Assembly: GCA_013388565.1 (NCBI GenBank)
Contig: JACAEZ010000032.1
Coordinates: 1 to 12,136, forward strand
DNA length: 12,136 bases
Direction: 5' to 3'
Origin: Campylobacterales bacterium
Lineage (GTDB): Bacteria > Campylobacterota > Campylobacteria > Campylobacterales > JACAEZ01
Below the pieces are notes generated by a model that was not told where the DNA came from, made no database searches, and saw nothing but the letters and a program-made list of their open reading frames with translations. Both the position numbers and the translations under genes were made by a program. Shown piece after piece: positions 1-8,097 of the stretch (its first letter is position 1; every line of letters begins with the position of its first letter).

Positions 1-632
1 AAAGAGCCTCTTATGAACCACTAGAGTATATAACAAATAGAGTTAGTTTTTATTCAAATGAATTTTTTATAGATTATGGAGCATTAATCCCTCGACCAGA
101 GACAGAATTGCTAATAGATGAGGTTTTAAAAATTGCAAAAGATGGTGATACAATTTTTGAAATAGGAGTTGGTAGTGGAATAATATCTATCATGTTGGCA
201 CTGAATTTGAAAAATTCAAATATTTTTGCAAGTGACATATCGCTTGAAGCTTTAAATGTAGCAAATAAAAATATTCAAAATTATAATTTAGAAAATCAAA
301 TAATAACCATGAATACAAATTTATTAGATGGTTTTAATCAAAAAATAGATATTTTAGTTTCAAATCCACCATATATAAAAGATAGTTACAAAATAGATGA
401 AAATTTAAAATATGAACCACAAAATGCACTATTTGGTGGAGCAGACGGAGATGAAATTTTAAAGCAAATAATTGTTTTAGCAAAACAAAGATGTGTAAAA
501 TATTTAGTCTGTGAGATGGGATATGACCAAAAAGAGTCAATCAAAAATTTTGCAAACTCTTTAGATTTGTTTGATATAGCTTTTTATAAAGATTATGCAA
601 ATTTTGATAGAGGATTTGTAATAAAAATATAA
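1..632 (+). CDS. prmC: Peptide chain release factor N5-glutamine methyltransferase (5' truncated by window edge)
   Basis: PrmC (HemK) methylates the glutamine of the GGQ motif in release factors RF1/RF2 in the cytosol, using S-adenosylmethionine, and so tunes translation termination. The frame is open from base 3 and the start lies outside the window. A TTG at 108 is only an internal leucine, because the conserved PrmC stretch lies before it: EYITNRVSF followed by IPRPETE. Downstream are the SAM-binding motif I (EIGVGSG) and the signature LVSNPPY at about 354-374, whose NPPY tetrapeptide positions the target glutamine. The protein ends at TAA 630-632. What is missing is the N-terminal helical domain that binds the release factor, usually about 70-80 residues. 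A P-type ATPase relic starts 9 nt downstream on the same strand, so the two were probably co-transcribed. The identification is firm. Confidence 0.95.
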   Translation, partial: RASYEPLEYITNRVSFYSNEFFIDYGALIPRPETELLIDEVLKIAKDGDTIFEIGVGSGIISIMLALNLKNSNIFASDISLEALNVANKNIQNYNLENQIITMNTNLLDGFNQKIDILVSNPPYIKDSYKIDENLKYEPQNALFGGADGDEILKQIIVLAKQRCVKYLVCEMGYDQKESIKNFANSLDLFDIAFYKDYANFDRGFVIKI

Positions 633-641
633 AGGTGTTAA

Positions 642-1977
642 ATGTTTATAGAAACAATAGTCATGGTTGGGGTGTATGTTGGTCTTAGAATATATGAAGA
701 GAGTACAAAAGATATTAAAAAACAAGCCCCAAAAACTAATCAATCAACTCAAGATATAAAACTTGAATAACAGCAAAAAAAGAAAAATTAACAGATAATT
801 TAAAATTAGGTGGTGTTGTTATGGCTTCGTCTGTGCTTAGGACGCTAAATCCTGCATTTGCTCCTTTAAATTTAGCACTCATCACTGTAAGCATTATTCC
901 AATTTATAGAAAAACAGAAGAGTCTCTTTTAGGAAAAAAGAGAATGGCTCTTCTCTTGAAAAATTAGCAGAAATTGATGTTTTTGTATTTGATAAAACTG
1001 GAACACTCACAACAGATGACCTTATAGTATCAGATATTTTTGGACTAAACGGTTTTGAAAAATTGGAAGTATTGAAACTAGCTGCAACAGTTGAACAAAG
1101 AGTTGTTCATCCAATCGCTAAAGCTATCACTACAAAAGCTATTCATGAAGGGTTGGAGTTGCCAAATATCGAAGACTCGACATTAGAACTTGGACGAGGT
1201 TTAAGATATAGTTTAGATGGTAAAGAGGTGCTTGTTGGAAGTCATTTATATCTTATAGAAAATGAAATTTTAGTAAAGAATAAAGATACCATTTTGGAAA
1301 AAATAGTAAAAGATGGAAATTCATTTGTTTGGGTAGCATTTGACAAAAAAGTTGCTGGAGTGATTGTCATAGCTTCAGAAGTTCGTGAAGGATTGCATAA
1401 AACTATGGACGAACTTAAAAAAATTGGTGCTTCTCATTTAGCAATAATTTCAGGCGACCATGAACAACCTACTAAAAAATTGGCAGATGAGCTTGGAATG
1501 GATAGCTACTATTTTGATATATCGCCTCAAGATAAAGGAAATATCATCGAAAATCTTCAAAGAGATGGCAAAAAGGTCTGTTTTATAGGAGACGGTATAA
1601 ATGATACACTAGCTATGAGACAAGCTGATGTATCTATATCGTTAAAAGGTGCATCTTCTCTTGCTACAGATATGGCTCAAATCATCTTAATTGATGTAAA
1701 ATTTGAAAATCTTGTAAAGTTGGTAAATCTATCGAAAGAGTTAGATAGCAATTTAAAAATATCAATGGGACTCTCTTTGACATCTACAGGAGCTATTTTA
1801 AGCGGACTCTTTTTCTTCAAAATGGGAATTTTAGGCTCATTACTAGTAGATAATGGTTTCTCATTAGCAGCTTTATTAAACTCTCTAAGACCATTGAAAG
1901 ATATTAAAGTTGATACAAATATTTTAAATGATTTTGATAAAAAAAGAGAAGATATGCGAGACGAAGTGAAAAAATAG
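642..1977 (+). pseudogene. Heavy-metal P1B-type ATPase, disrupted by frameshifts and an internal deletion
   Basis: The intact protein would have pumped a metal cation across the inner membrane using ATP. An RBS (AAAGG, 631-635) precedes ATG 642. The first piece (642-770, 42 residues, one hydrophobic helix) ends at TAA 768-770. Homology-like sequence resumes in another frame from about 767 (EKLTDNLKLGG, then hydrophobic segments and IPIYRKTEESLLGKK) and stops at 965-967. A third frame, open from 910, carries the phosphorylation motif DKTGTLT (991-1011), an HP motif (VVHPIAKAI, about 1105-1131), GDGIND (about 1590-1607) and two C-terminal membrane helices ending near LNSLRPLK. Between GKK and ENGSSLEKL the actuator domain and the helices carrying the CPx metal site are absent, so the total of about 445 codons is well short of the roughly 650-750 usual for the family. 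Read alone, the part from 1063 could pass for a gene, but it lacks an RBS and its own DKTGTLT lies upstream. A non-functional relic is the best reading. Confidence 0.85.
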
Positions 1978-2046
1978 TAACAATATGAAATCAAAAAGAT
2001 AAGTAGTAAAAATTTTTAAGAGTTAGTAAAAAAATTTATCAAAAAT

Positions 2047-2064
2047 CCCAAGTCCCCTCCCACC
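2047..2064 (-). other. G-run element, possible two-tetrad G-quadruplex, in convergent spacer
   Basis: The plus strand has C runs at 2047-2049, 2054-2057, 2059-2061 and 2063-2064, so the minus strand reads GGTGGGAGGGGACTTGGG. That gives four G runs of at least two bases with loops of about 1, 1 and 4 bases, compatible with a two-layer quadruplex. It sits in the 220-bp gap between the ends of two convergent transcripts and is by far the most GC-rich spot in that gap. On the minus strand it lies downstream of the coiled-coil gene, so it would be in that transcript's 3' region. The rest of 1978-2197 shows no intact gene and no convincing U-tailed hairpin. The G-quadruplex role is inference. It could equally be a fragment of an old gene or element. 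Confidence 0.35.
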
Positions 2065-2197
2065 TGATTTTATATCGTAAGCAAATTGCTCTACATCTAC
2101 TTATATTTTCACGTGTCACTACTTTGGTATTTTTTATTTTATATACCTTTAATTATTAGGATAAAAATAGCGAAAATGATTTTAAAAATATTTTACC

Positions 2198-3475
2198 CTA
2201 CTCTTGTGTCAAAAATGTTGGCTCTTGGTATGTGTTTATTCCAATTCTGGCTTTTTGATTTTTTGTAAAGTTTGTTAGATTGTCATGAATTTCATGTTTT
2301 GTTTGATGAAGTTGTTTATTGATAGTTTCTACAATCTCTTTTAAATTATCTTCTAATACATTGAATGTTTTTTGTATATTAGACTCTATTGTTTTAAAAT
2401 TATAATCACTATTGAGTGCAAAATCTGTAGTAATTTTTGATAATCTTGATAGAACTTGATTGTAATCTCCTTTGATTTGACTAAATAGCTCGATTGTATC
2501 TTTTAAAACATCATACATTTCATATATTTCTATCGATTTTTTCTCTACAATTTTTGTAGATTCCATAATATCATCTATTCGTTTTTCAAAATCTGCTATT
2601 TTTACATCTAACTCCTCTACTCTTTTAAAATGTTGATTATCTTTTATTACAATATTTTTCAATAAATCTGAAGCATTATGAAGTCTGCCTGAAATTTCAT
2701 CTATAAATCCACCAAGCTCTTTTTGAACGGATTGTAAAGCACTATCGACAACTTTATCAACAGAACCTAAGAGTATTTGAACATTATCTTCCATCAAATT
2801 TAATTTTGAATTTAATGAACTGATATTTTCATTAAAAGTCAACATTTTTGAAGCATAGCTCTTTTCAAATGCTCTAATGTGTGTGTTTAAATCAACTTTT
2901 AAAGCTTCTATGCGCTGATGTAACATCTGTTCGTATATTTTAAAATCTTTTTGAGAATAATCTTTAAAATCTTTTATATATTCAAATTGATTGTTTTCTA
3001 ATATTTTAATATTTGATAAAAGCTCTTTTTGACTATCTTTCAACTCTTTGATAGATCCTATCTCCTCTTTATAAAATTGTTGTAGTGCTTGTAGCTCTTG
3101 AAGTTCTGTTGTTGCTACTGTTTGAAGTTTTTTATCTAGTTCAATTTGGTTTATTTTTAGTTCATTAAATCTTTTTTCAAAAAAGAACTCTTCATAACTT
3201 AAATTACTTTTTAATCCTTTGTAGATATTTGCAACTATGAAAAAAAATACACCACCTATTAATGGTAGCATTGAAACTTGAATAACTGTTACAAATTGAT
3301 TGGAGTCTGCTGTTGGAGATGATAAAATAGAGATTAGTGTGAATAAAAATCCTATAAGAAGTATTAAAAATGAAAAGTTTGCCTTTTTATTTTGGATAAA
3401 TAGTGTTAAATCTAACATTGTAACACCAAAAATAATCATGAGTGAAAATATATTAAAACCGTTTATTAACTCCAT
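2198..3475 (-). CDS. Membrane-anchored coiled-coil protein of unknown function, coupled to RND permease
   Basis: I do not recognise a named family. The 425-residue protein has three hydrophobic helices at about residues 7-27, 33-52 and 62-85. Positive residues after helix 1 (NKK) and after helix 3 (YKGLK) suggest an outside N-terminus and a cytoplasmic C-terminal part. The remaining roughly 340 residues are rich in E, K, Q, L, I and N with heptad-like spacing and almost no proline or glycine, as in long coiled coils. No enzymatic motif is visible, and the conserved signalling hairpin of chemoreceptors is not evident. ATG 3475-3473 overlaps the RND permease stop codon (TAATG), which implies translational coupling and one transcript. 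A scaffold or regulator of the pump, or an unrelated membrane-tethered organiser, would both fit. Stop TAG is at 2198-2200. That it is a real gene is firm; its role is unknown. Confidence 0.85.
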   Translation of the reverse strand: MELINGFNIFSLMIIFGVTMLDLTLFIQNKKANFSFLILLIGFLFTLISILSSPTADSNQFVTVIQVSMLPLIGGVFFFIVANIYKGLKSNLSYEEFFFEKRFNELKINQIELDKKLQTVATTELQELQALQQFYKEEIGSIKELKDSQKELLSNIKILENNQFEYIKDFKDYSQKDFKIYEQMLHQRIEALKVDLNTHIRAFEKSYASKMLTFNENISSLNSKLNLMEDNVQILLGSVDKVVDSALQSVQKELGGFIDEISGRLHNASDLLKNIVIKDNQHFKRVEELDVKIADFEKRIDDIMESTKIVEKKSIEIYEMYDVLKDTIELFSQIKGDYNQVLSRLSKITTDFALNSDYNFKTIESNIQKTFNVLEDNLKEIVETINKQLHQTKHEIHDNLTNFTKNQKARIGINTYQEPTFLTQE

Positions 3476-6400
3476 TAATTATCCTTTTTTAGTTTTTTAC
3501 TATTTACTACTGCAAAAAGTGTAGGCAGATAAATCAGATTTAAAAATGTACCCCATGCTAAGCCAAATCCTAGTGAGATTGCTAGTGGTTGTAATAGTGC
3601 TGCTTGTCCAGATGGAAAAAACATTAATGTTATAAGTCCTACAAATGTGGTAACAGATGTTAAGATAATTGGTCGAAGTCGAAGTTTTGCTCTTTGAAAC
3701 ATCTCTTCATGAGTTGTTACATTTTTTATAAAATCAAGCATGATAATTCCATCATTTATTACAACTCCAGCAAGTCCAATGATACCTATGATTGATGGCA
3801 TTGTAAAATTAATTCCAACTAAGTAGTGTCCAATAATTGCACCAAGTAGTGACAATGGTATTACAGATATTATTAAAAATGTATATTTAAAAGAGTCAAA
3901 CATCAATAAAAGAGATAAAAATATTAAAAATATTGCAATTAAAAATGCCATGCTAAACTCTTTTATCATCTGTGAGTTTTGCTCTTTCTCCCCTTTTAAT
4001 GTTATTTTTATACCACTTAATTCAAGTTTTTCAAATGTAGGTTTTAATAAATCTAAAACTTCATTTGGTGTGACTATGTCACTATTTACATTAGCCATTA
4101 CACTAAATTTTCTATTTCCATTCTCTTTTACAACTTTTTCAAAATTTTGAATATATACAAATTCGCAAATATCACTTAATCTTATTTTTTTATTTGTTTG
4201 CGGAACATTTAGTTCAAAATTTTTCAGTGTTTCAAGATTATCTTTAAACTCATCTCTTATAATTATTTTTACAATTCCATCTTTATCAAAAGATTTAGCC
4301 CTTTCTGCTTCTAAAAAATAGCTACTAAGTGTAGTGGCTAAAATAGCTTCATTAAAGCCAAGCTCTTGACCATATCTATTTATTTTTAATTTTATCTCTC
4401 TTAATCCATCTTTTGCATCATCGCCTAAATTTGTAATACCATTTAATCCAGACAACTCATCTTTAACAATTTTTATTGAATTTATCAACTTTGTAGTATC
4501 ATCACTTGAAAGATCTATCTCTATATCATTTTTAACAACACCAGCTTTTTGTTCTGTTACATCAAACTCTTCTAAATTAAGTTTTATTTTTTCATTTTTT
4601 AGAAGTTCTCTTAATTTATCAGCTATATCAAACGATTTTATATCTCTAATTTTATCTTCATCATCAAAATCAAATGATAAAACTGGAGTAATAAATTCAT
4701 CTATAAAATTTTCAGGTTTTGCTTTATACAACTCTAAAAAAAACATAAACAAATTAGAGCCATTATCACCTTCACCTTTGTTATCCATTCTAAAACCAGA
4801 TACGGTAGATACAGATTTTATATGTAAAGATTTGCTGTTTTCAAGTAGTATCTTCTCTATTGATTTTATCTTTTCATGAGTTTGTTCTATTGATGTATTT
4901 GGAGAAAACTTACCACTTACATAAACTTGAGTTCCATCAAATTTTGGAAACAGTTGATATTTTAAGTATTTCATGGAGAATATTGTTAAAACAGTAATAG
5001 ATATGATAAAAAATGCTAATGAAACTCTTTTGTAGTGAATGAAAAATTTTAAAGATTTAAGATATAAATTTTGAAATTTACTCCAATCTAACTCTTTATC
5101 TTCTACTTTTAAAACATGCATTGAGTGAAGTGGCAAAAATATAAAAGACTCTATTAAAGAGGCTATTATCAAGACAGTTATTGCAACAGGTATCATTTTA
5201 ATTAATGCACCCATTTCTCCACTAAGCAAAAGCATAGGAATAAAAGCAAATACTGTAGTAACAGAAGCAGCAATTACAGGAATTGCCACCTCTTTTGTAC
5301 CTAAGATAGCTGCATCTTTTTTAGAATATCCTAGTGTTAAATATCGTTGAATATTTTCAGCAACAACAATAGCATCATCTACAATTACACCTAAAACAAT
5401 CAAAGCTCCAAGTAGTGTAATCATGTTTATACTGTAACCACTGAAATATAAAAATGTTGTACCCATAACAAATGATGTAGGAATACCAAGTGCTACAATA
5501 AATGAAATTCGTTTATTTATCAAAATATACATAGTAAAACTAACCAATAACAATCCAAACATTATATTTGAAATAACGATATTAAGCCTCTCTTTAATAT
5601 ACACTGAAGTATCTAAAAAAATATCAAATGATATATTTTGATGTTTTTGAGTTAACTCTTTCATTTGATTTTCAATAATTTTAGATAATTCAATAGCATT
5701 TCCAAATTCGCTTTTGGAAACATTTAGTTGAATACTCAAATTTCCATTAAATCGAGCCATTGTAGCACTATCTTGATATTTTTTTTGAACAGTTGCTATA
5801 TCTTTTAAATATAAAGATTTACTATTTACTTTTATAACAGAATTTAGTAGAGGTTGAATATCTTTTTCACCATTAAATGTAGAAATAAAAAAGTGTTCAT
5901 GAAGGTCTTCTATTTTACCTATTGGAAATATATATGACATATTTGATATAGCAGAAATTACAGAAGATTTATCTAAATTATAGCTATCAAGTTTTTTAGA
6001 GTCTAAAATAATTTCAAAAATTTTATCACTCTCACCGTAAATTATTATATCTGTCAAATTTTTGATAGAAGATAGTTTTGTTTTTGTCTCTTTTGCAATA
6101 TCAACCAACTCATCATGAGAGATTTTTGAAGATGATATACTTATTTGAACTAATGGTATTTTGCCCTCTATCAATGTTGCACTAGGTTCGTCCATGTCAG
6201 ATGGCAAATCTGTTTTTGCTAAAGAGATAGCATCTTTTACTTTGTTTAATACATCTATTTTATCAAATCCTTCATCTATAGTTAAAACCATTTTAAACAT
6301 ATTTGCTTGAATTAGAGACTCTACTTTTTTAATACCTGAAATATTTTTTATCTCATCTTCAATATTAGTAACTGCCATTTTGTCAAGTGTTTCAGCACTA

Positions 6401-6564
6401 GCACCAATATATGTACCAGAAATTGCTACTTTATCTAGTTGAATTGGAGGAAATATCTCTTTTGGAGTAAATATATAAGAAACTACTCCTAAAATAGTTA
6501 AAAATATCAACAGTGTATAGTTTAATCTTTCTTTTTCTATAAAAAATTGTATAAATGTTTTCAA
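3475..6564 (-). CDS. RND-family efflux transporter permease (AcrB/MexB-like)
   Basis: This is an inner-membrane, proton-driven exporter of the AcrB/ACR_tran superfamily. Its 1029 residues match the family length. It has an N-terminal helix (about 13-33), a first large periplasmic loop (about 34-330), a six-helix bundle, helix 7 (about 513-533), a second periplasmic loop (about 540-865), and a final helical bundle. Helix 4 carries the proton-relay aspartate pair in GVIVDDAIVVAEN (D396, D397). Helix 10 has the matching GVVINDGIIMLDF (N937, D938), and RLRPIILTS follows at about 962-970. The start is TTG at 6564: an in-frame TGA lies two codons upstream, and an AAGG ribosome site sits about 9 nt before. 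Adaptor and outer-membrane channel genes are not adjacent, so partners must come from elsewhere or be unnecessary. Substrate cannot be told. It is the first gene of the unit and is followed by the coupled coiled-coil gene. Confidence 0.95.
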   Translation of the reverse strand: MKTFIQFFIEKERLNYTLLIFLTILGVVSYIFTPKEIFPPIQLDKVAISGTYIGASAETLDKMAVTNIEDEIKNISGIKKVESLIQANMFKMVLTIDEGFDKIDVLNKVKDAISLAKTDLPSDMDEPSATLIEGKIPLVQISISSSKISHDELVDIAKETKTKLSSIKNLTDIIIYGESDKIFEIILDSKKLDSYNLDKSSVISAISNMSYIFPIGKIEDLHEHFFISTFNGEKDIQPLLNSVIKVNSKSLYLKDIATVQKKYQDSATMARFNGNLSIQLNVSKSEFGNAIELSKIIENQMKELTQKHQNISFDIFLDTSVYIKERLNIVISNIMFGLLLVSFTMYILINKRISFIVALGIPTSFVMGTTFLYFSGYSINMITLLGALIVLGVIVDDAIVVAENIQRYLTLGYSKKDAAILGTKEVAIPVIAASVTTVFAFIPMLLLSGEMGALIKMIPVAITVLIIASLIESFIFLPLHSMHVLKVEDKELDWSKFQNLYLKSLKFFIHYKRVSLAFFIISITVLTIFSMKYLKYQLFPKFDGTQVYVSGKFSPNTSIEQTHEKIKSIEKILLENSKSLHIKSVSTVSGFRMDNKGEGDNGSNLFMFFLELYKAKPENFIDEFITPVLSFDFDDEDKIRDIKSFDIADKLRELLKNEKIKLNLEEFDVTEQKAGVVKNDIEIDLSSDDTTKLINSIKIVKDELSGLNGITNLGDDAKDGLREIKLKINRYGQELGFNEAILATTLSSYFLEAERAKSFDKDGIVKIIIRDEFKDNLETLKNFELNVPQTNKKIRLSDICEFVYIQNFEKVVKENGNRKFSVMANVNSDIVTPNEVLDLLKPTFEKLELSGIKITLKGEKEQNSQMIKEFSMAFLIAIFLIFLSLLLMFDSFKYTFLIISVIPLSLLGAIIGHYLVGINFTMPSIIGIIGLAGVVINDGIIMLDFIKNVTTHEEMFQRAKLRLRPIILTSVTTFVGLITLMFFPSGQAALLQPLAISLGFGLAWGTFLNLIYLPTLFAVVNSKKLKKDN

Positions 6565-6589
6565 CTTCTTTCACCTTTAATTTTTAGAA

Positions 6590-6598
6590 ATTATATCA
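6590..6598 (-). promoter_or_regulatory. Extended -10 promoter for the RND unit
   Basis: On the minus strand the sequence reads TGATATAAT, a perfect extended -10 (TG-N-TATAAT). It lies about 25 bases upstream of the TTG start of the RND permease, giving a predicted short leader of roughly 20 nt that contains the AAGG ribosome site. No clear -35 is visible, as is usual for the housekeeping sigma factor in Campylobacterota. Confidence 0.55.
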
Positions 6599-6646
6599 TG
6601 AAGAGTTTAATCACTTCTCTAATTAAATTTTTAAAAATATTCAATT

Positions 6647-6668
6647 TAGCAATTTCTTAGCAATTTCT
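6647..6668. repeat. Perfect tandem 11-bp direct repeat in divergent promoter region
   Basis: TAGCAATTTCT occurs twice, head to tail, at 6647-6657 and 6658-6668. The second copy ends 6 bases before a rightward TATAAT (6675-6680), so the pair covers the -35 zone. An 11-bp repeat puts both copies on the same helical face, the arrangement bound by OmpR/PhoB-type response regulators as tandem half-sites. That it is an operator is inference; a simple slippage duplication would look the same. Confidence 0.5.
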
Positions 6669-6674
6669 TTTTTG

Positions 6675-6696
6675 TATAATTTCTCATATATATAAT
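6675..6696 (+). promoter_or_regulatory. Rightward promoter with two candidate -10 boxes
   Basis: TATAAT appears at 6675-6680, preceded by a T-rich stretch (CTTTTTTG), and again at 6691-6696. Either could drive the small membrane-protein gene starting at 6723. The first box, with the upstream T-run and 11-bp repeats, looks more like a Campylobacterota housekeeping promoter. Confidence 0.5.
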
Positions 6697-6722
6697 TTAT
6701 CTTTTATGAATAGGATTGAAAA

Positions 6723-6941
6723 ATGAATATAAAGGTTGTTTTAAAAATTGTTTTAATACTTTTAACATATATTATGTGGTTTAAAATTTCAAATTGTCAT
6801 AAAGATGCTATGATAATATCTGGAATACTTGGAATATTGTTATTTTTACCAACATTTTCATCAAATGAAACAACAACTACAACTGGAAAAAAATATAAAG
6901 AAAAGAGTATAAATAATCAAAAAAAAGATGAAAGAGCTTGA
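6723..6941 (+). CDS. Small two-helix membrane protein, probably the first part of a frame-interrupted gene
   Basis: I do not recognise a family. ATG 6723 has a good ribosome site (TAGGA, 6711-6715). The 72-residue product has two hydrophobic helices, about residues 4-20 and 28-45, joined by a short loop with a cysteine and a histidine (SNCHKDA). A threonine cluster and a lysine-rich tail follow. The last codons cross an A8 tract (6919-6926) and end at TGA 6939-6941. If the tract had seven A, the frame would run on (QKK then MKELE) through the next charged segment to TAG 7060-7062, giving 112 residues. Thus either this is the short product of a slippage-prone gene, or the gene is broken, or the A count is wrong. 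It is transcribed away from the RND unit and toward pyrH. Confidence 0.7.
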   Translation: MNIKVVLKIVLILLTYIMWFKISNCHKDAMIISGILGILLFLPTFSSNETTTTTGKKYKEKSINNQKKDERA

Positions 6942-7062
6942 AATTAGAAGAAAATTGGTAGAAGAAGAGATAAAAGAGAGAAAATTGCTAGAAAAAGAGA
7001 AAGATAGGTATAAATCAAATATATTCAAATCATATAAAACTTCAAACAAATCAGCAAACTAG
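6928..7062 (+). CDS. Charged helical tail, likely the 3' part of the preceding gene in another frame
   Basis: From ATG 6928 a 44-residue frame reads MKELEIRRKLVEEE and continues as an E/K/R-rich amphipathic helix, then a serine/lysine-rich end, stopping at TAG 7060-7062. It overlaps the end of the previous frame by 14 nt. No purine-rich ribosome site at proper spacing is seen beyond the A8 tract itself. The composition continues the lysine-rich tail of the upstream protein, so I read it as the C-terminal coiled-coil domain of a single 112-residue membrane protein reached by a one-base slip in the A8 tract, rather than as an independent gene. Independent translation by coupling remains possible. 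Confidence 0.5.
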   Translation: MKELEIRRKLVEEEIKERKLLEKEKDRYKSNIFKSYKTSNKSAN

Positions 7063-7103
7063 CCTAAAAATTATTAGATAATGTTTAAATTAGTTAAAGA
7101 TAA

Positions 7104-7865
<762 letters not shown>

Positions 7866-7881
7866 TTACAAAGGAAAATAG

Positions 7882-8094
7882 ATGAGATTAGAACAATTAG
7901 TAGCAAGAGCATTAGATAAAATAGGAAATGATAAATATTTACTCGCAGTGGCTGTATCAAAAAGAGCTACACAATTAAATAAAGGTGCAAAACCATTAAT
8001 AGATATAGATGTTAAAAAGTTTAAATATACAGATATTGCTATCATGGAGATAGCTGAAGGTAAACTGAAAATAGACTCTGTTATTGATAATTAA
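7882..8094 (+). CDS. rpoZ: DNA-directed RNA polymerase omega subunit
   Basis: Omega wraps the beta-prime C-terminus, helps assembly of RNA polymerase, and in proteobacteria forms part of a ppGpp-binding site at the beta-prime/omega interface. The 70-residue product fits the family length. Recognisable blocks are the N-terminal MRLEQLVARAL, the VAVSKRATQLNKGAKPLI segment (compare the VAKRAxQLxxGAxPL consensus), DVKKFKYTDIAIMEIAEGK, and a short acidic end. ATG 7882 has a clear AAAGGAAAA ribosome site just upstream. The gene sits between pyrH and spoT; the spoT start codon lies 3 nt after its stop. The rpoZ-spoT pairing is found well beyond this phylum, for example in E. coli, which supports a functional link between omega and ppGpp. 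The identification is firm. Confidence 0.96.
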   Translation: MRLEQLVARALDKIGNDKYLLAVAVSKRATQLNKGAKPLIDIDVKKFKYTDIAIMEIAEGKLKIDSVIDN

Positions 8095-8097
8095 CAT

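Noticed and set aside
1063..1977. A complete 304-residue gene starting at TTG 1063
   Set aside because: The same frame continues upstream to include DKTGTLT at 991-1011, and there is no ribosome site at 1063; it is the 3' part of the broken ATPase.
1677..1994. Minus-strand 105-residue frame
   Set aside because: It is antisense to the conserved P-type ATPase C-terminus, with no ribosome site; a shadow of that coding sequence.
2007..2018. TAAAAATTTTTA palindrome as a terminator between the convergent genes
   Set aside because: The stem is only A-U pairs with essentially no loop; such palindromes are expected by chance in this AT-rich DNA.
2086..2268. A 60-residue hydrophobic frame on the plus strand
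   Set aside because: It starts at TTG without a ribosome site, overlaps the end of the coiled-coil gene in antisense, and its composition follows from AT-rich DNA.
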